The notes under the pieces were generated by a model, which was not told where the DNA came from, did not search any database, and was given only the letters and a program-made list of their open reading frames with translations. A program made the translations under genes and the position numbers. This document shows positions 1 to 9,567 of a DNA stretch of 64,000 nt, in pieces; the stretch's first letter is position 1, and each line of letters starts with the position of its first letter. The stretch is from Macrocybe gigantea (taxonomy: Eukaryota; Basidiomycota; Agaricomycetes; Agaricales; Callistosporiaceae), in contig SJRY01000258.1 of the NCBI GenBank assembly GCA_011319805.1, positions 62,001 through 126,000 on the forward strand, in the 5' to 3' direction.

Positions 1-191
1 AGCGGCTGCGTTATATTGAATAGCATTGGTGGAACGAGTTGCATCAATTCAAGTCCGGCGTTGCCCAAAATCAACAGTCAAATATCTCGGTCACGAGGCG
101 ACGCCGAGTGTAGCTGCCCTGTTTTGTGCAACTCTTCGCTGTTACGTCTCAAACCTCCAGCATAGGACACGTTCAACAACAGACGACCGCC
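1..191. other. window edge and upstream region of the DUF2470 gene
   Basis: Nothing recognisable as a gene is visible here. It is taken as the 5' region of the gene starting at 192. An upstream in-frame ATG at 126 exists, but the ATG at 192 (context cgccATGtc) begins the conserved protein and is preferred. Confidence 0.4.
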
Positions 192-1013
192 ATGTCTGAT
201 CCTGTCGCCGAAAAGTCCGCGTTCCTACGGATGTACATGTCCAACCACCCAGACACTCTGGTGGCATATGCGAAGTGGTATGGTAAAGTCGCAGAAGCCA
301 TCAGCAGCGCCGAGATGACGTCCATCACCTCGAAGGTAGATACGGATTTCCTGATAGTTCGAAATGCATGGCGAAATGAAATTATTGTTCACTAGGCCAT
401 GACGCTTAGTTGTACTTTGAAAAAGGGATCGAAGAAAGAGGTCGTAGTTCCTCTGGACCCACCGCTCAGCGGTTATGAGGAGGTCAAACCGCGTCTGCTC
501 GAAATGAAGGCTATTGCGCAGGAGAAGCTTGGCATGGTACGCTGACACAATAGCTTGTCAATCGTCGCTAATAGCTATCCTCTAGATCAAAGCGCCTCAA
601 ATCACGTCGTTCAACATGCCCGCAGATACCATCCAAACAGGGATATTCGTTTCATCACTCATCTACCTGACCCAGTTCCCGAGACATAGTTCATCGCCCT
701 TGTTTGTGCCGGCGCAATTTATCCATTCCCTGATTGGCCACGTTGGAGGAACGATATTGAATATTACATTCTATACCGTTGTCGTGGCTCACATATTTGA
801 AACCGCGTACACCTTCTACCTATGTCGAAAGCATAGGACGGGATTTTTAGTCGGCGTAAGTGGCATGTGGAGTTCCTAAGACTGCTCGGCAGCTGATGTA
901 CTCTGTAGGCTGCTCATGTGCTCGCAACTATGTTCTTTGGTTTTCCGATCTGGAAAGATTTGCGCAAACGGATTCAGGATGCCCGAATCAACTCTGTGAT
1001 GAAGGTGGAATGA
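192..1013 (+). CDS. DUF2470 domain protein with C-terminal membrane helices
   Basis: Four exons (192-335, 396-536, 586-855, 909-1013) join in phase with GT-AG introns of 49-60 nt and give about 219 aa. Residues 1-95 (starting MSDPVAEKSAFLRMYMSNHP, with the typical H-P-D-T-L and K-W-Y elements) look like the DUF2470 fold that accompanies haem- or FMN-binding split-barrel proteins. The second half has two or three hydrophobic segments (around LIYLTQF and ILNITFYTVVVAHIF), so it is probably an integral membrane protein. Fungal homologues are uncharacterised, so no reaction can be assigned. It ends with a basic tail (RKRIQDARINSVMKVE). The next gene, on the other strand, converges 110 bp downstream. 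The family call is by remembered motif; the splice model is well supported by phase. Confidence 0.75.
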
Positions 1014-1123
1014 AAATATATTTCTATATTATGTCGTATACATACATCTCCGTGGATTGTAGTGCAACTTGGAAGGTCCTTCATGAAATGCATGCTTCTT
1101 AAAGCGAACAGGGCAGAACCTCT

Positions 1124-1740
1124 TCACGGTTCGTCGGATTGGTTTTCCTCATCTGCCTGTTCCACTGCGCTTGGTAGACCTGGGATTTCGTTGGGTTTCG
1201 GGAACCAGCCATACCTCCCAAAGTCGACTCTCATGTCTCCCGTCCTGCCCGTCGTCACTTCTACCCCTTCTGCCTCCAGAGCCTCGCGCTGTCGTTGAGC
1301 ACCCGTAGTCCCAGGGCCCCTCGAAGAAATGGCTCCAGATGCGCCAATGACCCGGTGCCACGGCACAGGTGGGTTCGTGTTGGGAGAGAGAAACTTGAGG
1401 GCTTGAGGGAACAGTCACGGTGATCGTCAACGTGGGAAGGACGTGAAAGATCAAACTTCGACAAGTTACCTTGCCCGACGTGCCGCGAGTGTTTGGGCAT
1501 TCCAATCAGCTTTGCGATGTGTCCTTCCCAACCGAAAAAAAACAAGCCCTGGGCGTCAGTCCTTCTGCCAAGATGAGCTACCTCGAAGGGGGGCCACGTC
1601 GCCTGCTCACCGTAACTCGTAACCCGACGAACTGGAATTAGACGGACGATGTCATAGACCTGTCGAGACGGTATTCAAGCGGGAAATTAATGGTCTCACT
1701 CTCGGGCACTGACCGCTGCGTGAAATTCGGCGCTGTCCAT
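1124..1740 (-). CDS. atl1: alkyltransferase-like protein (ATL), DNA-lesion recognition protein without the alkyl-acceptor cysteine
   Basis: Four exons (1714-1740, 1611-1659, 1470-1523, 1124-1401, read on the minus strand) give about 135 aa. The protein has the MGMT DNA-binding fold: VTSYGHIAKLIG (DNA-recognition helix), SRHVGQAL, then VPWHRVIGASGAISSRG. In true O6-methylguanine transferases the motif is PCHRV; here Trp replaces the acceptor Cys (residue about 58). This is the hallmark of ATL proteins such as S. pombe Atl1, which bind O6-alkylguanine, flip the base and pass the lesion to nucleotide-excision repair. The Arg finger region is kept and the C-terminus contains YGWFP. The first intron starts with GTCAGT, a donor used repeatedly in this window. 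No frame breaks were seen. Confidence 0.9.
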
Positions 1741-2217
1741 GATCGTGTTACGCGATGTGATCCTTGCTCCTTGCCAAGTGGTGTCAAAGCGGGGTAAAGC
1801 ACCTGCTGCTTTCGAAACTCGCAAACGTTCCAAAAGCTCCGAATCTTTTTTTTTACACGCCTGCCAAAACGAAGACGATCCAACCGCGTGTCTGATGACC
1901 AGGTGACAGAGATCCGCTACTGCGTGCAGGATCAACCACCGAGGTAAAGTAGCATCGGCAAACCTTGGCCATGTCATGGCACATGCTTCGGCAAGTGCCC
2001 CATCTCAGGAGCCGACGAAATATACCGCCTTGAGCAGGCCTTTCTAGAGGCTGTTCCAATGGTCTGTTGTTGCCACTGTCGGTGATGCTATTCAGGGTTC
2101 ATGTTCACATAATGATCCCTGCAATCAACAACGCCACGCCCCACACTAATTTAACCTTTACCTCTTTTTATACTGGTAGCCTCGTGCTATACGGCGCCAG
2201 ATACCCTTGATACACCT
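1741..2217. other. divergent intergenic region between atl1 and F-box gene A
   Basis: This 477 bp stretch separates two divergently transcribed genes. A TATA-like element (TTTATACT, about 2167-2174) lies roughly 45-50 bp before the F-box ATG at 2218. Open frames on both strands here have no recognisable features. Confidence 0.4.
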
Positions 2218-3888
2218 ATGCGTCCTGCAATCAACCTGCCGCACGACGTCTGGGAAGTCGTGGCGCAGTTGCTGCCGCGAAAGGAGCTGTTCAGACTAAT
2301 CTCCGTCAACCGAGCATTCTACAACATCGTACTTGACGAGAGGTACGGAGAAATATTGTGGGTTAAACTGGACAACGAGACTCTGAGGTACTTAGGTCGT
2401 CTACAGTGAGCAGATTCATCCAACTATCTTGTCGTTATTGCAGAGCCATTGATCCGCGTGAACGGCGAAAATAGGGATTCTTGCATTGCCAGACGCGTCA
2501 GACGTCTACACATACGTGCTTGGTTCATCCACTACTTGCTCCAGAGAGATGCGCTATTCAAAGCATCATACCGACAGCTATGGCTCAGGAACTTTTTCCA
2601 GAAATTCTTCACTCTGAACTTCGATTTCTTCGGTCTCTGTTCCTGGCTATGTACATCCAAAACCTCATCTGACCCGCCGGTTGACTTGTCGTCTATAGAG
2701 GGTGTTATGAAGGCTATGGTCAGGGCCGTTGAGGGGATGATCAACGTCACCGAATACAATTTTGAATGGAGAGACCTTCCGCTCAACCAGGACACACACT
2801 TTTCTTGACGACTGCCCGCGCGGCCTTCAACTCAACCTTACGAAAGCTGGTTCTGCACGCACAGATTTCTCGTTTCGTGCAGTTGCTTTCCATCACGGAC
2901 TTTGAGGGTCTCGAGGAACTCGAGTTCTGCTTCGACTTTGATGCGAGCCACCCGGACCCGAGGGAGGACCCGCGCGATCGCAATGCCGCGATCCTTGTCT
3001 CCTGCGTGGCGCCTTTCATCAATTATCTGAGCCCTTCTCTCCGTAGTCTGACCATAACCTCGATGGCGAAAGGCGATCACTCTGCGTTCTTCCAGGCGAT
3101 CGGAACCCTCCCGGCTCTCCGCCACTTCGCTCTACGTATGGCATTTGAGGCGGAGTATATTTCCGATCCGTCAGGTATACATCGCGTTCTTCGTGACCAT
3201 ACGTCGACTTTGTTGAGCGTCGAACTGAAGCCGACGCGACCACACGTGTCGACGCGGACAACACTGCCTTTCTTCCATGTCATGAAAGGCATGTTTTACG
3301 ATTATCTCTCAGACCACGCATGTCTGCGGTCTTTAGAATCGCTGAGCATCCCGACTCTTGATCAGAGGATGACTGTGATCCTAGTATCGCGATCTGCAAG
3401 TACCCTCAGACGCCTTCATATCTCGGATCGATTTCTGCATATAAATGAAGTGGCACAGATCGTCAGCATATTTGCAAATAACCCCTGCAATCTTATCGAC
3501 TTGCATCTGGAGGTCTGCGCAATAACAAAGAGACTACTGAACGTGTTGTCTATCGGATTCCCGATGTTGCAGTCCTTGACACTGGTCGTCGAGGATGATG
3601 ACGTTCGTTTGTTGTCTTTTTTTTCTTCCAGGATCTCTTCTGCTTACTGATCTCCCGAATTCTATCGTCGCAAATTTGCAGATCACAGAGCTGCAGTGGG
3701 GCCTCGACCGTGCTTATCTGGATTGGAATCTCTATGATTTATCTTTGTTCATCGGTCACTACAGGCATGACCTGATCTCAGTTTTGCCGCGCACTCGGGA
3801 CGAAGACAGATTGATGGCGACGTTGGCCAGACATCTCCCTAACGTCCGAAGTTTCAAGGGCAGAGGTCATAGACGTGCGTGGACGTGA
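2218..3888 (+). CDS. F-box protein A (tandem paralogue), reading frame interrupted
   Basis: Exon 1 (2218-2405) encodes an N-terminal F-box (LPHDVWEVVAQLLPRKELFRL, then VNRAFYN). After an intron ending at 2474, exon 2 continues into a long leucine-rich region resembling F-box B downstream almost throughout (RRLHIRAWFIH, FEWRDLPLN, LEELEFCFDFD). The frame breaks at a short T run at 2800-2803: translation stops at 2806-2808, while the homologous protein continues in the next frame up to 3650. A second switch occurs near 3610-3632, in a T8 run followed by ttccag, and may be a 3' splice site. Segment 3633-3888 continues the protein. F-box proteins recruit substrates to SCF ubiquitin ligases; the substrate is unknown. 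The gene may be intact with sequence errors, or a young pseudogene. Confidence 0.65.
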
Positions 3889-4370
3889 TGAACGCTAGTG
3901 CCATTCTTGTCTACCTTGACTCATCGGCGTCACCTTGAAGGTGTCTGCAGGTCGTAGTCTCTATGTCACTACCATGGTGAAGCTGTCCAGCCCCTCATTG
4001 CTGTACATCTTTTCGTTAATGAAACTGTTATCGATGCATTCCTTCCGCCTCACTCGTGCTCTAACCAACTGTCGAGGAGCGCCCAAAGCAGGTAGTTCCG
4101 CCCCACTCCTAACTGACCGGAATAGGGCCCATCAAATTAGTGACACCCATAGCGCCGAAATTTGACATCTTGTTCAGGTGGACGTGTCATCAGAGCGTCA
4201 TCAAAGGCATGCAGGCGTAGCGACAGAGATTTGCCAGTTGCTCGATCCGACCATTGTGCTGTCATGCTTAGCGTATGACTACGGTCCTACGTGCTCGTGA
4301 CGCACTGCCACGCGCATATTTCTTTTTTAACCGCCTGCTTGGAGGCCTTTGAGAATGAAATATTGACCGC
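3889..4370. other. spacer between the two F-box genes
   Basis: No coding features are supported in this 482 bp. It contains the 3' region of F-box A and the presumed promoter of F-box B. A short T-rich tract (about 4319-4328) precedes the F-box B start. Confidence 0.4.
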
Positions 4371-5811
4371 ATGGATCTGGGACGCGCTTCGCGGCTCCCT
4401 AGCCTTCCTGATGAGGTCTGGGACCTTGTAGCACGGCAGCTTCCTCGACGGGATCTGCTGAGGCTCGCGATGCTCAATCGTCCATTCTATCACGTTGTGG
4501 CCGACGAGAGGTACGGGGAAGTCCTGTGGGCGAAACTGGATGATAGGATGCTTCGATCTTTGGAGCGTTTGCAGTAAGTAAATTCAGCCAGTCCCCTCAT
4601 TGCAGTAGCATGCTCATCGCAAGTTCTACTCCTTCGCCAGAAACCCTGACATCTCAAGCCGAGTCAGGCGCTTGCACGTCAGAGCGTGGTTCATTCATCT
4701 GCTGATCCAGCGGGAGGCCTTGTTCAAGGAATCGGAGCGGAAACTATGGCTCGCGAATGCGTGTGCGAGGCTTTTCAGCCTGTCCTATGAGGCACCGCCA
4801 GGTGACCCTGTGCCGTATAATGAGCAAATTATCCGTGGTTCACCGAACATCTCGCTAGAGAAGAGGGCAGGTGGGCTGACGTCACCGAAGGACTTCATGA
4901 GAGCGCTGATGACCGCGGTGAGCGGGATGGTGAACGTGGTGGAGTACAGCTTCGAGTGGAGGGACTTGCCGCTTACCCACGACACCCGGACCTTCCTCTT
5001 CATGGCTAGAACGACGTTTGTGTCCAGCTTGCGCAAATTTACCTTGCATGCGGAGGTATCGAAGTTCAGCGAGTTGCTGTCGATGACAGGGGCATTTCGC
5101 TGCCTGGAAGAATTGGAGCTGGGGTTCGATTCCGACGTACTGTGCGGCGCGCAGGAAAGCATTGCCAAAGCCAATGAAACCACTTTCGCCGAGTTCGTAG
5201 CCCCATTCATTAATCAACTCGGCCCGGCGCTGCGCAAGTTGTCCATAGCCTCGACCGCTCATGGAGACCATGCGTATTTGTTCGATGCGCTGGACGCCCT
5301 GCCTAGCCTGCGATTCATGGGCCTCCATATATCGTTTGACAGGCATCATCTCTCGAGTGCAAGCGGCATCTGCAAGATTCTGTGTAGCCCAGCATTGAAA
5401 GGGGTCGAGCTAAATCCGAAGCATGATCCCTCCACGGGTTCACCAAGCCATCCATTTGGACCTCTTCTAAGCACTATAATGCAAACTTGTCGATCAAACA
5501 TGACAGCGTTGCAGCATCTGGAGTCGTTGACGATACCAATCCTCAACCAGAAGACAACCATCGAAATAATAGGCAGATCTGCGGACACGCTGAAGAGCCT
5601 GTGTGTGGTTGACCGATATTTAAGCATCGCTAGGGTCGCAGAAGTGGCAGAGTTCTTCCGGGAGCGAGGGGCAAAGCTGCCTACGCTACACGTTGAAGTC
5701 AATTCGCCAAATTCAAAACGATACGAGATACGAGAAAATCATTCGTATCCACGGACATCGAAATGTGGAAAGGCTGCAAATATTGCGAGTTATTCTTTCT
5801 TTTGTCGATAA
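4371..5811 (+). CDS. F-box protein B (tandem paralogue of F-box A)
   Basis: Exon 1 (4371-4573) carries the F-box (LPDEVWDLVARQLPRRDLLRL, LNRPFYHVVADERYGEVLWAK). The intron is gtaagt...gccag, and exon 2 runs from 4641 to 5811, giving about 457 aa. The middle and C-terminal parts are leucine-rich and align with F-box A at matching positions (RAWFIHLLIQREALF, EYSFEWRDLPL, LEELELGFD). This indicates a tandem duplication with clear divergence. After about 5730 the annotated frame loses similarity, while another frame continues with an LQILRVIL stretch resembling F-box A; the last 25-30 residues are therefore uncertain. Probable role: substrate receptor of an SCF-type ubiquitin ligase, typical of the expanded F-box families of mushroom-forming fungi. 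No substrate can be inferred. Confidence 0.75.
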
Positions 5812-6297
5812 CGAATAGCTCGATTTGCTCACTTCCATCATACAGGACCCCTTCATAATCTACGAGTGCAGCAGCGGTCGGACGGATAATCAGCTGACGG
5901 CGTTTCCTGCCATGTAGGAGGTTATGGAAGGAAGGAGACGCGCCAACACTGCTAATTGAACGCGATTTCGAGTCAGGTGTATAAACTCAAAATGTACAGT
6001 ACTACGTGACTAGCCGAAGTACAGCACATCCACAGGCGATCAACTCCTGCCACAGTGGCATAATCGATGTAGCCTCTTTTCTCATTTGGTTTTGCACGTT
6101 CGGGTGTCTTTTTCTCGCTATATATCAGCATGTTCCGCCTTCGGTGTTCGAAAATCCCCTCCGTACGACTCCTTGCAGCTGGAGTCTCCTCGTCTCTGCG
6201 TCATCCTCGCTGTCCATTCTCTTTGCTCAACTGCTCCTTCACGAGGAACCTCTTCACCACTACAACGGGTCGACTATCTTCTCTTCGGCTCTCTAAT
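5812..6297. other. spacer between F-box B and the AIM9-like gene
   Basis: No gene is supported. A TATATA element lies near 6119-6124 and pyrimidine-rich sequence runs from about 6180 to 6290, consistent with the promoter and leader of the gene starting at 6298. Confidence 0.35.
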
Positions 6298-8057
6298 ATG
6301 CTGAACCCGGAGTCTCTCATGGAGGACCTGGAGAGCGAACTCTTCAACTATACCACCGGGCGTTTCCTGTTAAGTCTCTTACATCTTGTCTCGTCTTTGT
6401 CTAACTCGTAATGTGACGTACTCAGTGCCAACGACGCCCTTCGCCTCCGAGAGCGTAGGCGCGTCTTCAGCGTCCCCGGACTCTTTAGAATCATTGCTAA
6501 GGCACTGCATTTCAAGACCGAAGAGATCGTCGGCTTTTGAAAGCTCGGAGAGGGTGGCCTCAACCGTACCTTTCTCATCACCTTAGACACCGGCTTCCAG
6601 CTCGTCGCGCGCATCCCATATTCCATCCTGGTTCCCAAGGCGTACGCTCTCGCCAGTGAAGTCGCTACCATGGACTTCCTTCGTTCCAAAGGGCTTGCCA
6701 TTCCCAAGGTCTTCGCGTATTCCTTTATGCCAAAGAACGAGGCCGAGACGGAATATATTCTAATGGACTACGTCGAAGGCACCGACTTGAGCCAGATATG
6801 GTTTGACCTCAAGAAAGACCAAATCATCTCGCTTATGGACCAGCTCGCGAAGGTCGAATCTATTATGATGTCCATCTCTTTTCCTGCCGGCGGGAGTATC
6901 TACTACGCCAGAGACCTGAAGGAGCTGTCTGGGAACGAGGGCATTCCAATCGAGAAGGGGCGATTCTGTATAGGCCCTGATGTATCCGTACCGCTGTGGT
7001 ATGGACGAAGAGGACAACTGGACGTATTCCGAGGACCGTGTACGTCGCACTTCTCTTATCTCTCCTGCCTCATCTTAATCAATCGATGACCGTAGATGAA
7101 GAGTCCAAATCGGTGCTGGTCACGGGAGCCAAGAAAGAGCTTGCCTACCTGGACCAGTTTGGCTCACCGAGGGCACCTTACAAACGCTTCCGAAGGGAGT
7201 ATTATAATTACGAGAAGCAACCACCGTCGGACCACGCCAAGAACCTTCGTCGCTATCTCCGTCTCGCACCGTCGCTCGTGCCAGACGATGACTCCCTCAG
7301 CGCTTTCTGTATCCGCCACCCCGACCTAACCGACAGCAATCTCAAGGTTTCGACAGATTCCAGCGGCTTGCAGATCCTTAGCGTGTTGGACTGGCAGCAC
7401 GCTGCTGTCCTACCCCTCTTCCTCCACGCCGGTATGCCCGACTTCATCCAGAACGAAGAGGATGAGATCTCTCGAACGATGGCCGAGCCCAAGCTACCGG
7501 CAGACTTTGACAAGTTATCGGAAGAGAAGCAAGGACGGGAGATGGAGCTCCTCCGCCGTCGTCTTGTTCACTATCATTACAACCGGAGCACAGCGACGCA
7601 CAACAGGATCCACCACAAGGGTCTGGTCTATCCGTTGAATACTTTCCGTCGCCGCATCTTCAATCATGCAATTGCTGCGTGGGAGGGTGAGACGATAAAG
7701 TTGTTGTATGCGCTGATAGATATGGTGTTTGGCTGGGCGCGTTTTGCGGGGGACGGCACGCCATGTCCGGTCGTGTTCACGGAGGACGAGAAAGCTGCAG
7801 CGGAGAAGCTGTATCAGGCACTGGTGAACGCAGAAATAGGCGAGAGGTTGCTGATGGACAATGTCGGCTACGCGGAAGATACCTGGGTGCCCTTCGCTCA
7901 CTACGATGAAGCCAAGGCATTCGGTCAGGAGATGAAGCGGAGGACATTGGAAGCATGCGCGGAGGACGAAGAGACGACGCAGGAGGCGTACGCTGTGATC
8001 AAGGCAAACTGGCCCTTGGACGATATGGACGAAGAGGAGTTGGAGGAGTACAAGTAA
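6298..8057 (+). CDS. AIM9-like mitochondrial phosphotransferase (APH/kinase-like fold) with an in-frame TGA
   Basis: Three exons (6298-6368, 6426-7039, 7096-8057) join in phase to about 548 codons. The product matches the fungal Altered Inheritance of Mitochondria 9 / aminoglycoside-phosphotransferase-like family: LRLRERRRVFSVPGL, GEGGLNRTFLIT (nucleotide-binding loop), ARIPYS, EYILMDYVEGTDLSQIW, and the catalytic-loop equivalent FCIRHPDLTDSN followed by LQILSVLDWQHA. The substrate of this family is not established. One codon breaks it: TGA at 6538-6540, in ...EEIVGF-stop-KLGEGG. The family expects an acidic residue there, and the frame is identical on both sides. The local sequence ttttgaaag differs from a readable tttgaaaag only in the lengths of the T and A runs. 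It is either a genuine nonsense allele or a base-calling artefact; no intron can remove the stop without deleting the conserved loop. Confidence 0.75.
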
Positions 8058-8654
8058 GAAATCGACCTGTATACCCATTCTGCGATGTTCTTCTCTATCT
8101 GCTGTTCAATTCACCACTACTCAGGCTCTTTCGCATGAACTCTCAACGGAAACTTCTTTTCGACGAGGGCCACGCCGTCGACGTCGTTCTTTAGCTCTCT
8201 AATATCGCGATTGTTCAAACGAGTCGCACTCGTTTGTTCTCCTTCGAAGACGGAGCTGATATCTCGAACCTATCCTACCATTCGTTTCGGTGGATAGAGG
8301 GTATATCGTGGTCTGGGATTTGACTCCAGCTCCAAGGAACCCAATAGAAAAATCCGTCATCCCACACGCGTAATGCTGAGATCTAAAAGCTTCACCATCC
8401 TTCGTGCACCGGGCCCTGACACGATTTCAGCACAGAAAGAACACAACGCTCTCTGCTTCAATAACTGTCCTTGAGATCGCTGGTTATGCTTTGCCGGGTC
8501 TATCTCTGGCCGATATTGCCTTAATAGTGTGTTATATCTCGCGTCCCTGCTGTTGTCCTTAAGTCTTACAATTCCTCGTTCTTGTCGTTGGGCCCCACGT
8601 GGCGGATTGTTTCGACAGTGTTTCTTGGCCCAGTTCACGACCTAGCTGCTACCA

Positions 8655-8699
8655 AAGTAGCCAAAAAGTAACCAAAACCCCTCCACTTTTTGGCTACTT
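8655..8699. repeat. perfect 15-bp inverted repeat (fold-back)
   Basis: AAGTAGCCAAAAAGT at 8655-8669 is the exact reverse complement of ACTTTTTGGCTACTT at 8685-8699, separated by a 15-nt loop. It lies at the edge of an AT-rich block. Such fold-backs occur at ends of degenerate MITE-like elements; no second terminal copy or target-site duplication was seen. Confidence 0.6.
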
Positions 8700-8907
8700 A
8701 GACTTATTTACTTGTAAAAGCCAATTAAACTTGAATTTTAAGGCATTAAGTTTATAAGCAGGTTTTGAGTTTTCCTGATGTTTAGGACATTTTGCTGATG
8801 CCGTGAGCGGTGAGAAGTTCCTGTTTACGTTCAGGCAAGAGCATTATGAACTCAAGTTTGACTGAGTCACTGGGCTGGCTTGATTTCACTCCTAGATCAT
8901 CTGGTAA

Positions 8908-8957
8908 TTTTTTCACACTTTCAACATAGATATATTGACACCTCTGTTGTGAAAAAA
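8908..8957. repeat. 10-bp inverted repeat
   Basis: TTTTTTCACA at 8908-8917 is the reverse complement of TGTGAAAAAA at 8948-8957, within the same AT-rich block as the 8655 fold-back. Its function is unknown and it could be chance in AT-rich sequence. Confidence 0.4.
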
Positions 8958-9567
8958 TGGTTTAAATATGCCAAAAACACGTGAAATACTATGTAAGTAC
9001 TGTATTTAACATTCCGGTTTCCGACCAGCGCTAAATGGCCAGCATTGCTAATTGCGCAGGCCGAACGCGTCACCTTGGGCTATAGGGACGAAAGGAATAC
9101 GCGATTGTTACGGGTTTTTGTTTGCAAAGCGCTAGGCACTGTTGGAAATTTCAAAACGGCTCGATGGGAGGCGGCGTCATCGCGTTGCGGCAGTGAAAAC
9201 TCGACAAAGTTCAGAATTCAAGTGACCAAACAACCACCACTTCTCTCCACTGCCTGCCATCGGAACCTTGCAATCGTCTGGTTTCCTATGCTGACGCGGC
9301 GAATGAAGCTGTCGCCGGGAGTTTAGAAGAAGAAAGTCTATTTTGTTCTTGTCATGGAGCGTTACAAGCGAGCGCCATTACCGGCTAAGCAACGAGCACG
9401 CCATCAGGCATTGCGATTGCGCCTATAGATAGCCCGAACACATCATCCGACGTGACCTTGGTCGCGTATCTGAACCCCCATGGAGCACAAATCTATCATT
9501 TAAGAATAGAGATTCCTATCCCGTACGCGTCCTTGCGTCGGGCGTCGTACCTCCCCCAGAAACGACC

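Larger units (their letters stand above)
8058..9567. other. AT-rich 1.5 kb intergenic region with fold-back sequence
   Basis: No gene is supported. From about 8640 to 9030 the sequence becomes AT-rich, unlike the flanks, and contains two inverted repeats (see the repeat entries). The rest holds short random open frames. It may be a relic of a non-autonomous element. Confidence 0.4.

Noticed and set aside
7515..8078. 187-codon open frame antisense to the AIM9-like gene
   Set aside because: It lies opposite conserved coding sequence, has no motif and reflects codon bias of the real gene.
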